Made by a program: the position numbers and the translations under genes
From: an uncultured Tessaracoccus sp.
GTDB taxonomy: Bacteria; Actinomycetota; Actinomycetes; Propionibacteriales; Propionibacteriaceae
Assembly (NCBI RefSeq): GCF_947255005.1
Contig: NZ_CAMYFI010000037.1
Coordinates: 1 to 22,225 of the forward strand
Direction of reading: 5' to 3'
Length of the DNA: 22,225 nt
The notes under the pieces: model-generated
What the model saw: only the letters and a program-made list of their open reading frames with translations
Database searches by the model: none
Told to the model about the DNA's origin: nothing
Shown: positions 8,193 through 15,574 of the stretch, piece after piece
Position numbering within the stretch: the stretch's first letter is position 1
How the letters are laid out: each line of letters opens with the position of its first letter

Positions 8193-9242
8193 TTACTTTG
8201 AGCGGGGGAGCACTGCCTGAGCGATGACATGCTTGACGTCATCCACGGGGCTATTCAACAGTTCATCCACTGCCGCAAACAGGGGAAGATCGTTCTTGGG
8301 ATCTAGGTTGAGTTGATCGATGAGTTTCTTTGCGAGCCCTGCGGCGGGCACACCCTCGACAGTTTGCTCAAGGCGCGCCATCTCGGCGAGGGCTTCATCG
8401 GGCTTCTCGCCTCTGCCGATGCGCATGCCGTAGACCTTGTTTCTTCCCGAGAGGCCAGTTACCTCCAAATCGCCAACGCCCGCCAAGCCGAACGCAGTGG
8501 CCGGATCTGCGCCCATGGCAGCACCCAAGAGGGACATTTCCCGAACAGCTTGCGCAAACGTTGCAGCCTTCAAGTTGTGATGCGGTCTTTCCGTCGCTTC
8601 CTCGAGACCATCCGAAATACCCAACGCGATGGCGTAGACGTTCTTCATCGGAGCGCAAATCTCTACTCCAACCTCATCCTGGGTATGTTGAATAGCGTAG
8701 GAGCTGGATGCTGCTTCCCTGGCGTAGCGGTGAGCGACTTCTGCGTCGCTGCAGCCAAAGATCGTTGCTGTGGGTTCTCCCTGGGCGCACTCGTTCGCTT
8801 TCACAGGGCCAGCGATAGCGACGATTGGAGGAAGCGAGGTTACGCCCTCATTCTTCGCGATCTGGCGGATTGCTTCGGGGAGGAGCAGGATTTCCCCGCT
8901 GTCCGTTTCGTAGAATCCCTTCGAAGTGAGCCAAAGAGCGTCCGCCTGAGCAATGCCTGACAGTGCTCGTCGGGTGATTTCTGCCACTCCCACAGAAGCG
9001 ACCGCCATGATTACTACGTCAGCGTCGGCCAGAGCCGTCGCCAACTCGTCGGAGCGAAAAGTTGTGACCTCGCTGTTGATGATTGCGCCCGTTCGAGGGT
9101 GAGGCTGATGGTGTTCGATTGCATCAATGAGGTGGTCATCGAGCCACGTGCCCCAAAGTCGAACGTTCCACCCTGCTTCTACTAGTGGATTGCATATTGC
9201 GGAGCCCATTGCGCCTGCTCCGAGCACTGTTGCTGTTGTCAT
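8193..9242 (-). CDS. GpsA-like NAD(P)-dependent glycerol-3-phosphate dehydrogenase family protein
   Basis: The 349-residue protein has the GpsA layout. There is an N-terminal Rossmann motif GAGAMG (8-13) and a VGVEICAPMKNVYAIALGIS segment in which K200-N201 matches the catalytic lysine and asparagine of glycerol-3-phosphate dehydrogenases. The C-terminal helical domain has GLAGVGDLEVTGLSGRN for phosphate binding. The loop usually reading GPSFA..V..G.PT is here GPVKANECAQGEPT, which departs from housekeeping GpsA and suggests another phosphorylated substrate. A strong AAGGAAGGAAG site precedes the ATG. It starts 29 bp after the kinase stop, so the two are almost certainly co-transcribed. Expected role: NAD(P)-linked oxidation of the polyol phosphate made by the kinase, yielding a keto-phosphate. 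Alternative: ordinary GpsA for lipid synthesis, made less likely by the context. Confidence 0.88.
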   Translation of the reverse strand: MTTATVLGAGAMGSAICNPLVEAGWNVRLWGTWLDDHLIDAIEHHQPHPRTGAIINSEVTTFRSDELATALADADVVIMAVASVGVAEITRRALSGIAQADALWLTSKGFYETDSGEILLLPEAIRQIAKNEGVTSLPPIVAIAGPVKANECAQGEPTATIFGCSDAEVAHRYAREAASSSYAIQHTQDEVGVEICAPMKNVYAIALGISDGLEEATERPHHNLKAATFAQAVREMSLLGAAMGADPATAFGLAGVGDLEVTGLSGRNKVYGMRIGRGEKPDEALAEMARLEQTVEGVPAAGLAKKLIDQLNLDPKNDLPLFAAVDELLNSPVDDVKHVIAQAVLPRSK

Positions 9243-9271
9243 GGATATTCTTCCTTCCTTGTCAGGCAGAT

Positions 9272-10840
9272 TTATAGACTCGCGGCGGGCGATTCAGGGC
9301 GGGTGGATGGATATTTCTTTGCGAGGTTGTGAAGGCTTTCGAATGTCTCGCGCAATTGCGGGTACAGGGTACGCTGCACTTCAGCGATCTCCCGATACCG
9401 CTCGTGCAGATGCATGTCTGGCTCGATGGTTCGACCACTCTGCGCCATTTCACGCGCGGCGGTGGCCACGTCGGTATTGCCGTACACGCCAGTAGAAGCC
9501 ATCGCGAGCACTGCCGCACCCAGGGCGGAAACCTCACTTTGGGCGGCTACCGTGATGGGTAGGCCAGTGGTGTCTGCCATGATCTGAGACCACAGCGTTG
9601 AACGCGTGCCTCCGCCCATGCCGCGCAGCTGCGTGAGCTTCGTGCCGGTGCCTTGCTCAATGGCGTCAAGGTTGTGGCGCATCTCGAAACCTATCGATTC
9701 GAGGATCGACCGGTACATGTGCGCACGAGAATGGGTGCCTCGCCACCCAACTACGGCTCCTCGCGCCAGCGCATCCCAATGCGGTGATTGGACGGCATTC
9801 CAGTAGGGCAGCGTGATGAGCCCTTCACACCCAGGAGGAATGTCTGATGCGGCCTCATCCAGCGCCGGGTCTGGTTCACCTAATAGTTTTGGATCGCCGA
9901 GCGACTCCCGGAACCAACCAGCCAGGTAGGAGCCAGAGGACTGCAGAACCTCAAACACATAGTTGCCGGGGATCCCTGATACATGGGTTCTGAACACGGA
10001 ATCGTAGGTGTAGGTGGGCGACTCAACGCCAGCATTGACCGCAGTGCCGAGGTTCAGGTATCCGACTTCCGGAGTTACCGCAGCTGCACCGATGCCGGCG
10101 GCCTGGCCGTCGCCCAACCCCGCGATAATGGGAATACCTGGGGTGATGTTCCATTCCTTTGCAAGCGAATCCTTGAGGGGAGCGATCTCTTTGGACGGAG
10201 GGACGAGGTCCGGCATCTGTTCCTGGCTCACACCAGCGATATCGAGCAGCGACGGGGCCCATTGACGTTTCTGAATATCAAAGAGGCCAAGAGAGTCGGC
10301 GGCTGCTTCGGACGAAGCCCATCTTCCAGTGAGGTTCCAAACAATGTAGGCGAGCACGTCGGTGACTTTGTGGGCCTGCTGGAAGATTTCCGGTTCGTGT
10401 TCTTTCAGCCATGCCATTTTGTAAATGGCAGGAGTGACCCCCGCCGGCTTTCCCGACAGCTTGTGGATCTCGGTGGATCCGTAGCGCTCGATCTGATCGG
10501 CTGCTCGTGAGTCGAGCCATAGGATGCCCGGGCGAAGTGACTTGCCGGTTTCGTCGAAGGCCGCGAAGGATTCACGCTGGTGTGTGAGCGAAATGGCAGC
10601 GATGCGTTCGCGCTCGCCTGCGGAGAGTTGGGTGACGAGTTCAGCGATGGTGTCCCGGCTCGTCTCCCACCAACGCTCAGGGGTGTGCTCATAGTGATCC
10701 ATCGCTGGCGTGTGCAGCTGGATGTTTCTCTTAGCAATCGTCCCAATGTTGCCCTGCACGTCGACACAGATTGCCTTAGTCGAGGTGGTTGAGGAATCGA
10801 GAGCGATGACCAAGGGGCCTTCACCATGTAGTTGCGTCAT
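9272..10840 (-). CDS. FGGY-family carbohydrate kinase
   Basis: The 522-residue FGGY kinase phosphorylates a sugar or polyol with ATP in the cytoplasm. The N-terminal nucleotide-binding loop is DSSTTSTKA (15-23). The substrate-side motif THQRE is at 86-90, followed by WLDSRAA. The FGGY signature region is TPAIYKMAWL (136-145), the catalytic loop GLGDGQAAGIGAA has D244, and the C-terminal ATP-site motif GMGGGTRSTLWSQIMAD is at 407-423. Length and style resemble xylulokinase and related polyol kinases. The ATG at 10840 is preferred over that at 10852 because GGAG lies 6 nt upstream. It is the first gene of the kinase, dehydrogenase, DeoR unit and is preceded by a promoter and operator candidate. 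The substrate is unknown: a ketose, tetritol, pentitol or glycerol analogue are all possible. Confidence 0.92.
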   Translation of the reverse strand: MTQLHGEGPLVIALDSSTTSTKAICVDVQGNIGTIAKRNIQLHTPAMDHYEHTPERWWETSRDTIAELVTQLSAGERERIAAISLTHQRESFAAFDETGKSLRPGILWLDSRAADQIERYGSTEIHKLSGKPAGVTPAIYKMAWLKEHEPEIFQQAHKVTDVLAYIVWNLTGRWASSEAAADSLGLFDIQKRQWAPSLLDIAGVSQEQMPDLVPPSKEIAPLKDSLAKEWNITPGIPIIAGLGDGQAAGIGAAAVTPEVGYLNLGTAVNAGVESPTYTYDSVFRTHVSGIPGNYVFEVLQSSGSYLAGWFRESLGDPKLLGEPDPALDEAASDIPPGCEGLITLPYWNAVQSPHWDALARGAVVGWRGTHSRAHMYRSILESIGFEMRHNLDAIEQGTGTKLTQLRGMGGGTRSTLWSQIMADTTGLPITVAAQSEVSALGAAVLAMASTGVYGNTDVATAAREMAQSGRTIEPDMHLHERYREIAEVQRTLYPQLRETFESLHNLAKKYPSTRPESPAASL

Positions 10841-10870
10841 GTCATTCTCCATCGAATGGGTTGCTCGTAG

Positions 10871-10884
10871 GTGTTGAGCAACAC
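10871..10884. promoter_or_regulatory. Perfect palindromic operator candidate ahead of the kinase
   Basis: GTGTTGAGCAACAC is a perfect inverted repeat (6-bp arms, 2-bp centre). It ends 30 bp upstream of the kinase ATG and overlaps the downstream edge of the putative -10 box. A regulator bound here would block transcription, as expected for the DeoR-type repressor encoded at the end of the same unit. Assignment to that repressor is an inference. Confidence 0.55.
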
Positions 10885-10911
10885 TTTACATCTATGTGGG
10901 GTTTTTCACAA
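10883..10911 (-). promoter_or_regulatory. Putative sigma-70-type promoter of the kinase operon
   Basis: On the minus strand TTGTGA (10911-10906) and TAAAGT (10888-10883) are separated by 17 bp. This is acceptable for a vegetative sigma factor. Transcription would start near 10876, inside the palindrome, about 35 nt before the ATG. Confidence 0.45.
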
Positions 10912-11381
10912 CAAGTTGGGATCCGTGATGGATGCGCGCTGCCTGCGGCTCTACAGCTCACGACTGATTGTTGTAGCCGTCACGTGGTTTCGCTTTGCCA
11001 TGAACGGTGGCGTTACAGAGCTCTGTGCTCCGTCACTGACCCTCCGGAGATGATGAGAGGTGCCCTAGGAGCTGTCTCTCCCGACGGGCTCCGGCGGAAG
11101 AGGCAGCTCACCCCTTCAAGTTCCCCAATCCATGCACACATGACGCTCGCGCGAGCTAAGGGCAGGTCTGGCTGCACCAGTGCTTGCTGTGCACCAGGCA
11201 CTGACACGGACGTGCCTTCACGTGAGAGTGTTCCCCTGCAACGACGCGTTTCGCGACGACGGTTCGACGCGCCGCCCTATCTCGTCGGGGATCCTGAGAG
11301 CTATCACAGTCAGACACGCTGGGTAGACCCAGCACTGACGATGGCCGTGGGGGCATTCGGCGAGTGGCTGTCAGTCGGGCA
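10912..11381. other. Gene-free stretch of about 470 bp
   Basis: Frames here (for example a 207-codon plus-strand frame from 10861) have poor amino-acid composition, no ribosome binding sites and no recognisable domain. The part near 11150-11381 may be the decayed continuation of the ankyrin-type gene. I see no RNA gene or riboswitch consensus. Confidence 0.5.
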
Positions 11382-11597
11382 TCAGCGTCGGTCGGGAAGA
11401 TCGACATCGAGGCCCTGCTCGACTAGCCACCGGGCCAACTCTGCTGGGCACTCCAACTCCGCCAGAGCAGTGTGTTTGTTGTAGTCGGTGGTCGCCTCTA
11501 ACAAACACTTGTCGTAGACGGCCTTCATCGCATCGAGATCGCCACTGCTGAGGATCTTTCTGAAGTCTGCAGGCAGGGTTTTGCGCTTGCGGGCCAT
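11382..11597 (-). pseudogene. Ankyrin-repeat-type protein, N-terminal fragment
   Basis: The 71-residue frame starts MARKRKTLPADFRKILSSGD and continues DAMKAVYDKCL..., TALAELECPAELARWLVEQGLDVDLPDR, then a stop. The segment LARWLVEQGLDVDLPDR is the end of an ankyrin helix pair and beta-loop; a next repeat normally continues with GxTPLH. Here the frame stops right after the loop, and the downstream sequence keeps only vague resemblance in shifting frames. I read it as the surviving start of a longer ankyrin protein, although a short expressed protein cannot be excluded. The ribosome binding site is weak. It sits 137 bp outside the left end of the IS element. Confidence 0.55.
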
Positions 11598-11734
11598 ATG
11601 TGGTTGTTAGCAAGAGGGAGGGGCAAGCTGGTGGGTCGAGACGAGCTCATGACAGTGTGTGGTTCGAAGAGAGTGCCTGTGCTCGCGGGTGCCGCGACGC
11701 CATCCTGAACGTCGGCAGGTGGGGGACGGGGATC

Positions 11735-11740
11735 GCTAGT
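11735..11740. repeat. Target site duplication, left (GCTAGT)
   Basis: GCTAGT lies directly before the IS end TGTACTGACC and is repeated at 12838-12843 after the other end. It fits the NCTAGN hexamer known as the duplicated target of Bordetella IS481. Confidence 0.85.
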
Positions 11741-12722
11741 TGTACTGACCGGGGAGGTTGGTTAAGCGGGTGATGGGTGGCTGGTTGCTGCAGGCTGAGT
11801 GGGGTCTGTGGTGATTGTAGTAGTGGATCCATCCGTTCAGGGCATTACGGCGTTCTTGTTCGGAGGTGTAGCAGCGGGCGTAGGCCCAGCCATCGGCCAG
11901 GGTGCGGTGGAAGTGTTCGATCTTGCCGTTGGTCTGTGGTCGGCGTGGGCGGGTCTTCTTCACGGTGATGCCAAGTTGGTCGCAGACCTGCTGCCACAGG
12001 TGGGATTTGTAGGCTGACCCGTTGTCGGACAGGACTCGCTCGATCGTGATGCCCCGGGCAGCGAACCAGTCGACCGCCCGGGCCAGGACACCGGTGGCGG
12101 TCAGAGCGGTCTCGTCGTCGTGGACTTCGGAGTAGACCACTCGGGAGTGGTCATCGATCACGGAGTGCACGAAGGCGTGGCCGAGTCGGGGCTGGCCGTA
12201 GGCGTTGCGGCCACGGTTGCGGCTGTTCTGTCGGTTCCAGTTGCCTTGTTGGCGTCCGACGAAGCGCCAACCCCCGCCGTCGGGGATGTTGCCCAACTTC
12301 TTCACATCGACATGAACCAGCGATCCGGGGTGGTCGTGTTCGTAGCGGCGGATCGGTTCACCGGTGGCCCGGTCGCAGGCCGATAGCCGGTTCAGTCGAC
12401 ACGCGGTGAGGATCCGTCCCACGGTGGAGGGGGCGATGCCGAGACGGGCGGCGAGCTGGATCGGGCCTTCCCGCAGGCGCAGGCGCAGACTCACGCAGCG
12501 CTTCACAACCTGTTGCGGGGTCTTGGTCGGGCTGTGATGCGGCCGGGAAGGGCGATCGAGCATCGATTCGCCTGCCCGGTAACGCTCGGCCCACCGCTTC
12601 ACCGTCGGCCACGAGACCTGGAATCGGGCGGCGACCTCGCTGATCGGCATACCCTGATCGATGACGAGCCGGGCGACGATCAGACGGTGTTTCGGGGTCA
12701 ATGCTGCGTTAGCGTGGGACAC
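11736..12722 (-). CDS. IS481-family transposase
   Basis: The 328-residue DDE transposase moves the surrounding IS. An N-terminal helix-turn-helix (ISEVAARFQVSWPTVKRWAERY, residues 27-48) precedes a second one (IQLAARLGIAPSTVGRIL, 88-105). The catalytic core has D139 (VHVDVKKLG), D233 (LSDNGSAY) and E269 (NGKIEHFHRTLADGWAY), the IS481/IS3-like rve pattern, ending with a YYNHHRPH block. The GTG at 12722 is chosen because AGGAAGG precedes it at 7-8 nt. The stop codon (11738-11736) lies outside the left inverted repeat, in the duplicated target: the last IS base joins AC of the target to make AAC, and TAG comes wholly from CTAG. The frame is intact, so the element may be active. Confidence 0.95.
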   Translation of the reverse strand: MSHANAALTPKHRLIVARLVIDQGMPISEVAARFQVSWPTVKRWAERYRAGESMLDRPSRPHHSPTKTPQQVVKRCVSLRLRLREGPIQLAARLGIAPSTVGRILTACRLNRLSACDRATGEPIRRYEHDHPGSLVHVDVKKLGNIPDGGGWRFVGRQQGNWNRQNSRNRGRNAYGQPRLGHAFVHSVIDDHSRVVYSEVHDDETALTATGVLARAVDWFAARGITIERVLSDNGSAYKSHLWQQVCDQLGITVKKTRPRRPQTNGKIEHFHRTLADGWAYARCYTSEQERRNALNGWIHYYNHHRPHSACSNQPPITRLTNLPGQYN

Positions 12723-12837
12723 AAGAGGGCCTTCCTGGTGAGAGCGGTTCTGTCGCAGGTCCCACTCAACCAGCAAGGCCCTCCCTTGCTCACACGCCCG
12801 GATCGCAGTCCTTCAACCAACCTGTCCGGTCAGTACA
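11741..12837 (-). mobile_element. Complete IS481-family insertion sequence, 1097 bp
   Basis: Left end TGTACTGACCGGGGAGGTTG and right end (reverse complement) TGTACTGACCGGACAGGTTG are near-identical terminal inverted repeats of about 25 bp. The element is bounded by a 6-bp direct repeat GCTAGT. It holds one transposase gene. It landed between the ankyrin-type fragment and the fic pseudogene. Intact ends, duplication and frame suggest a recent insertion. Confidence 0.93.
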
Positions 12838-12843
12838 GCTAGT
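12838..12843. repeat. Target site duplication, right (GCTAGT)
   Basis: Second copy of GCTAGT, immediately after the IS end CAGTACA. Confidence 0.85.
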
Positions 12844-12883
12844 TCGAATACACCGACCTGCCGGATGCGGACGCGGAGCTCAT

Positions 12884-13427
12884 CCGCTTCAGACGGTGGT
12901 GCTGGCGAGAGAACGGACGCTGTCCCCGAGCGCCTCAGCATTGAATAATCGCTAGGGCATAACACCGAAGACTATTACTCAGTCCTGGCCAGCGTCGAGC
13001 CAGGGGAATGGCACCCGGAACGCGACGCAAGCGCGTAGATGAAGTCTTGACTGTGGGCGCATCATACGCAGGCGCACACGGTGCGTCGACGGTTGGAAGA
13101 GCCGGCGCAGGCCTGGGCGATGCTTGCTGATGTGCTAGTGACACTGCAGTTTCCGGATCCTACGTGCGATGCGCTCTATGACGCACTCTTGGGTGCTGGA
13201 CCACCAGGTCGGGGTACGCGAACCATGCCGGGCTCGATGCCACGAGTGCAACCCGCCATTTGAAACAGCTCGCGGCGCTTTACCTGCTCGCAGCACGAGG
13301 CGAAACGCGTGGGCGTCACTACGTGATGGCCCACCACTTCGAGCCATCCGCGACGAGATCACTGCGAATCGTAAGCCCTTTGGAAGACCCATATCCCACC
13401 CTGATGCTGGACCTCTGCACTGCATAG
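12884..13427 (+). pseudogene. 5'-truncated fic pseudogene
   Basis: From CGCTTCAGACGGTGGTGCTG to the final TAG at 13427 the DNA aligns almost throughout with the 3' part of the intact fic gene (about 14980-15525). Shared blocks include GACTATTACTC, TTCCGGATCCT, GATGCGCTCTATGACGCA and CGTCACTACGTGATGG. The 5' half with the HPFRDGNGR motif is missing. The frame is broken by stops (TAA and TAG near 12945-12955, TAG near 13037) and by indels. Many third-position differences show that the copy is old. The 40 bp between the IS and the homology (12844-12883) match nothing recognisable. No functional product is expected. Confidence 0.9.
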
Positions 13428-13480
13428 GCTTACGGACGTCGTCGTGGGTGATGTCGACTCGCAGGCTGCTCGGCCCTGAT

Positions 13481-13620
13481 GGTTGAGTAGCGTGCGAAGC
13501 TCGCGTGTAGAAACCGGCGCTGCATCTCGACACGCGCCTTCGGCGCTACTCGATGGCCTGGGGCAGGCAAGGCGTCGGTCTGACCAGGCGGTTGAATAGC
13601 GAGCGAAGCGCGCGCATCGG
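13481..13620. repeat. REP-like repeat cluster 3
   Basis: A plus unit is at 13481-13515 (GGTTGAGTAGCGTGCGAAGC...AAACC), an inverted unit at 13522-13556 (CATCTCGACACGCGCC...CTACTCGATGG), and a partial plus unit at 13590-13620. Unlike the other clusters, this one lacks the 75-bp palindromic element. It separates the fic pseudogene from the gene at 13661. Confidence 0.8.
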
Positions 13621-13660
13621 AGGCCCGCCAGTTGAACCCCATTTGGTTATTCTCTTTCGT

Positions 13661-14287
13661 ATGGGACTTACAACATCTCTGATCCTCACAAGCGAATCTG
13701 TGGCGGACGAGCAATTGCAAGCCTGGGGGCTTGCTCCGACGCAAACCAACGGTGACTTGTGGACCGCGTTCTGTGACCCGATGAACCAGTTCGTCGCGGT
13801 GGCCCGGCCACGTGATTGGACTATCTTGTTGGACCCGGAAATGCTGATCGCGGAGCACTTCGAAACTGACTCAATCACACTGCCCGGCATCTGGCACGTG
13901 GTGAGCACGGTGTCCTCGACTGGGTTCGTGGATTACCGTGTGTTCGTTGATGGCACACTCGTCCGGCACATGCTCGCAGGCGATGAGGAGCTCGACGAAG
14001 GCGCACCAGTGGTTGATGAATCCCCGTTTACCTTCCGTGAAAATGACGGGGCCGACGAACCGGTCGAGGTAGACGGCGACCTCATCATTCAGGAGCTTCC
14101 GCGCGTGGTCGGGGCTATCGGTGCTGACGACGACATCTTTGACGTCGAAGGGCAGTACTTCGCGTACCAGGAAGCCGCGCCGGACGTCGACGGAAACACG
14201 CCTGCACATGAAGAAGCAGGTACCACCTCGGGCGGGGAGGAAAGCAAGAACACATCCATCTTCGCCAGGCTGTTCCGCAAGAAGTAA
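13661..14287 (+). CDS. Uncharacterised acidic 208-residue protein
   Basis: I do not recognise this protein. The start is put at the ATG 13661 (MGLTTSLILTSESVADEQ); the frame is open further upstream, but that part is repeat sequence. Residues 1-105 look like a compact alpha/beta domain (LWTAFCDP, FVAVARPRDWTILLDP, YRVFVDGTLVRHM). Residues 110-190 are very acidic, and the tail is a low-complexity linker ending in the basic FARLFRKK. There is no signal peptide or membrane helix. No Shine-Dalgarno sequence is visible; TATTCT at 13648-13653 ends 7 bp before the ATG, so the mRNA may be leaderless. It lies 92 bp upstream of fic in the same direction, and a link to Fic is only positional. Confidence 0.72.
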   Translation: MGLTTSLILTSESVADEQLQAWGLAPTQTNGDLWTAFCDPMNQFVAVARPRDWTILLDPEMLIAEHFETDSITLPGIWHVVSTVSSTGFVDYRVFVDGTLVRHMLAGDEELDEGAPVVDESPFTFRENDGADEPVEVDGDLIIQELPRVVGAIGADDDIFDVEGQYFAYQEAAPDVDGNTPAHEEAGTTSGGEESKNTSIFARLFRKK

Positions 14288-14379
14288 CTCGCATCGCCAG
14301 CCAGTAATCGATCTTGGCTGTTGGTGGTGGACGTGTCGCGGCGGTTCGATGCATGCAATATTACATGTATTGTTGAGGT

Positions 14380-15525
14380 GTGATCTTCACATCATCTGAG
14401 CTGACGGCTCGCGACCAAGAGGTTCTCAGCGACATCGCAGAGATGCGCGACAGTCTCGCTGGGATGCTCCGACTGCCTCGTAGGTGGCAGGGCAACTTGC
14501 GTCGCTCGTTGCAGGCTCGCGCCATTCGAGGGTCGAATACCATCGAGGGGTATGCCATCACGCAGCAAGATGCGGTTGCGGCGGTCGATGATGAGTCGCC
14601 GCTGCTGGCCGATGCGGCCACCTGGGCGGAAATCACTGGGTATCGGCGTGTGCTGACGTTCATTATCAACCATGCCTCCACGCCAGGTTTTCGCATTGAT
14701 TCACAGACGTTACGCATCATGCACTACATGTTGCTCGAACATGACCTCGTCGGCTCATCAGCAGGATCGTTCCGAGCCACCGATATTTATGTTCGGGATT
14801 CTCATGATGATCGCGTCGTATACCGCGGCCCAGATCCTGACACGGTGCCGCAGCTAGTGGAGGAGCTGATGAGCAGCCTCACGGCGACCGATGCCGAGCC
14901 GCTCGTTACTGGGGCCATGGCGCATCTCAACCTCGTGATGATCCACCCTTTTCGGGATGGCAATGGGAGGATGGCTCGCGCGCTTCAGACAGTGGTGCTC
15001 GCGAGGGAACGGACGCTTTCTCCCGAGTTTCTCAGCATTGAGGAATGGCTGGGACACAACACCGACGACTATTACTCTGTATTGGCCAGCGTCGGACAAG
15101 GGGAGTGGCACCCCGAACGCGATGCGAGCTCGTGGGTGAGGTTCTGTCTACGGGCGCATCATATGCAGGCACAAACAGTCCGTCGGCGGTTGGATGAATC
15201 AGCGCATGTGTGGACGATGCTTGATGAGCTGCAGATAACGCAGCAGCTTCCGGATCCTGCGCTCGATGCGCTCTATGACGCATTCTTGGGTGCCCGGATC
15301 ACTAGATCGGGGTACGCACAACAGGCCGGGCTCGATGCGACGAGTGCAACTAGGCACTTGAAACAACTCGCAGCGCATCACCTGCTTATCGCCCGAGGGG
15401 AGACACGTGGACGTCACTACGTGATGGGCCCAGCACTTCGAGCGATCCGCGACGAGGTGACTGCGAATCGCAACCCCTTGGAGGACCCATACCCCACCCT
15501 GATGCAGGACATTCGTACTCGCTAG
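14380..15525 (+). CDS. fic: Fic-domain protein with class II-type inhibitory motif and C-terminal winged helix
   Basis: The 381-residue Fic protein probably transfers AMP, or another phosphate-containing group, to a protein hydroxyl. The catalytic motif HPFRDGNGR is at 189-197 and matches HxFx(D/E)GNGR fully. An N-terminal motif SNTIEG (52-57) matches the class II inhibitory helix (S/T)xxxE(G/N), whose glutamate (E56) restrains activity in cis. Residues about 307-352 form a winged helix (YAQQAGLDATSATRHLKQLA, then RGETRGRHYVM), as in Fic proteins that may bind DNA. The start is taken at GTG 14380. GAGG lies only 1 nt upstream of it, so the site is unusual; an AT-rich palindromic TACATGTA (14363-14370) lies just ahead and may be promoter or operator. 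A decayed partial copy lies 1.5 kb upstream. The target protein is unknown. Confidence 0.92.
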   Translation: MIFTSSELTARDQEVLSDIAEMRDSLAGMLRLPRRWQGNLRRSLQARAIRGSNTIEGYAITQQDAVAAVDDESPLLADAATWAEITGYRRVLTFIINHASTPGFRIDSQTLRIMHYMLLEHDLVGSSAGSFRATDIYVRDSHDDRVVYRGPDPDTVPQLVEELMSSLTATDAEPLVTGAMAHLNLVMIHPFRDGNGRMARALQTVVLARERTLSPEFLSIEEWLGHNTDDYYSVLASVGQGEWHPERDASSWVRFCLRAHHMQAQTVRRRLDESAHVWTMLDELQITQQLPDPALDALYDAFLGARITRSGYAQQAGLDATSATRHLKQLAAHHLLIARGETRGRHYVMGPALRAIRDEVTANRNPLEDPYPTLMQDIRTR

Positions 15526-15574
15526 GCACTTCGAATCGTTCGTGGATGATTTCAACTCGTCGCTCGCGTTCGGG

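Noticed and set aside
11013..11207. 64-codon minus-strand frame in the gene-free stretch
   Set aside because: No start signal or homology is recognisable, and it could be an accident of base composition.
10861..11484. 207-codon plus-strand frame across the kinase promoter region
   Set aside because: Its composition is rich in S, R and C, it has no ribosome binding site or domain, and it overlaps the promoter, the operator and the ankyrin-type fragment.
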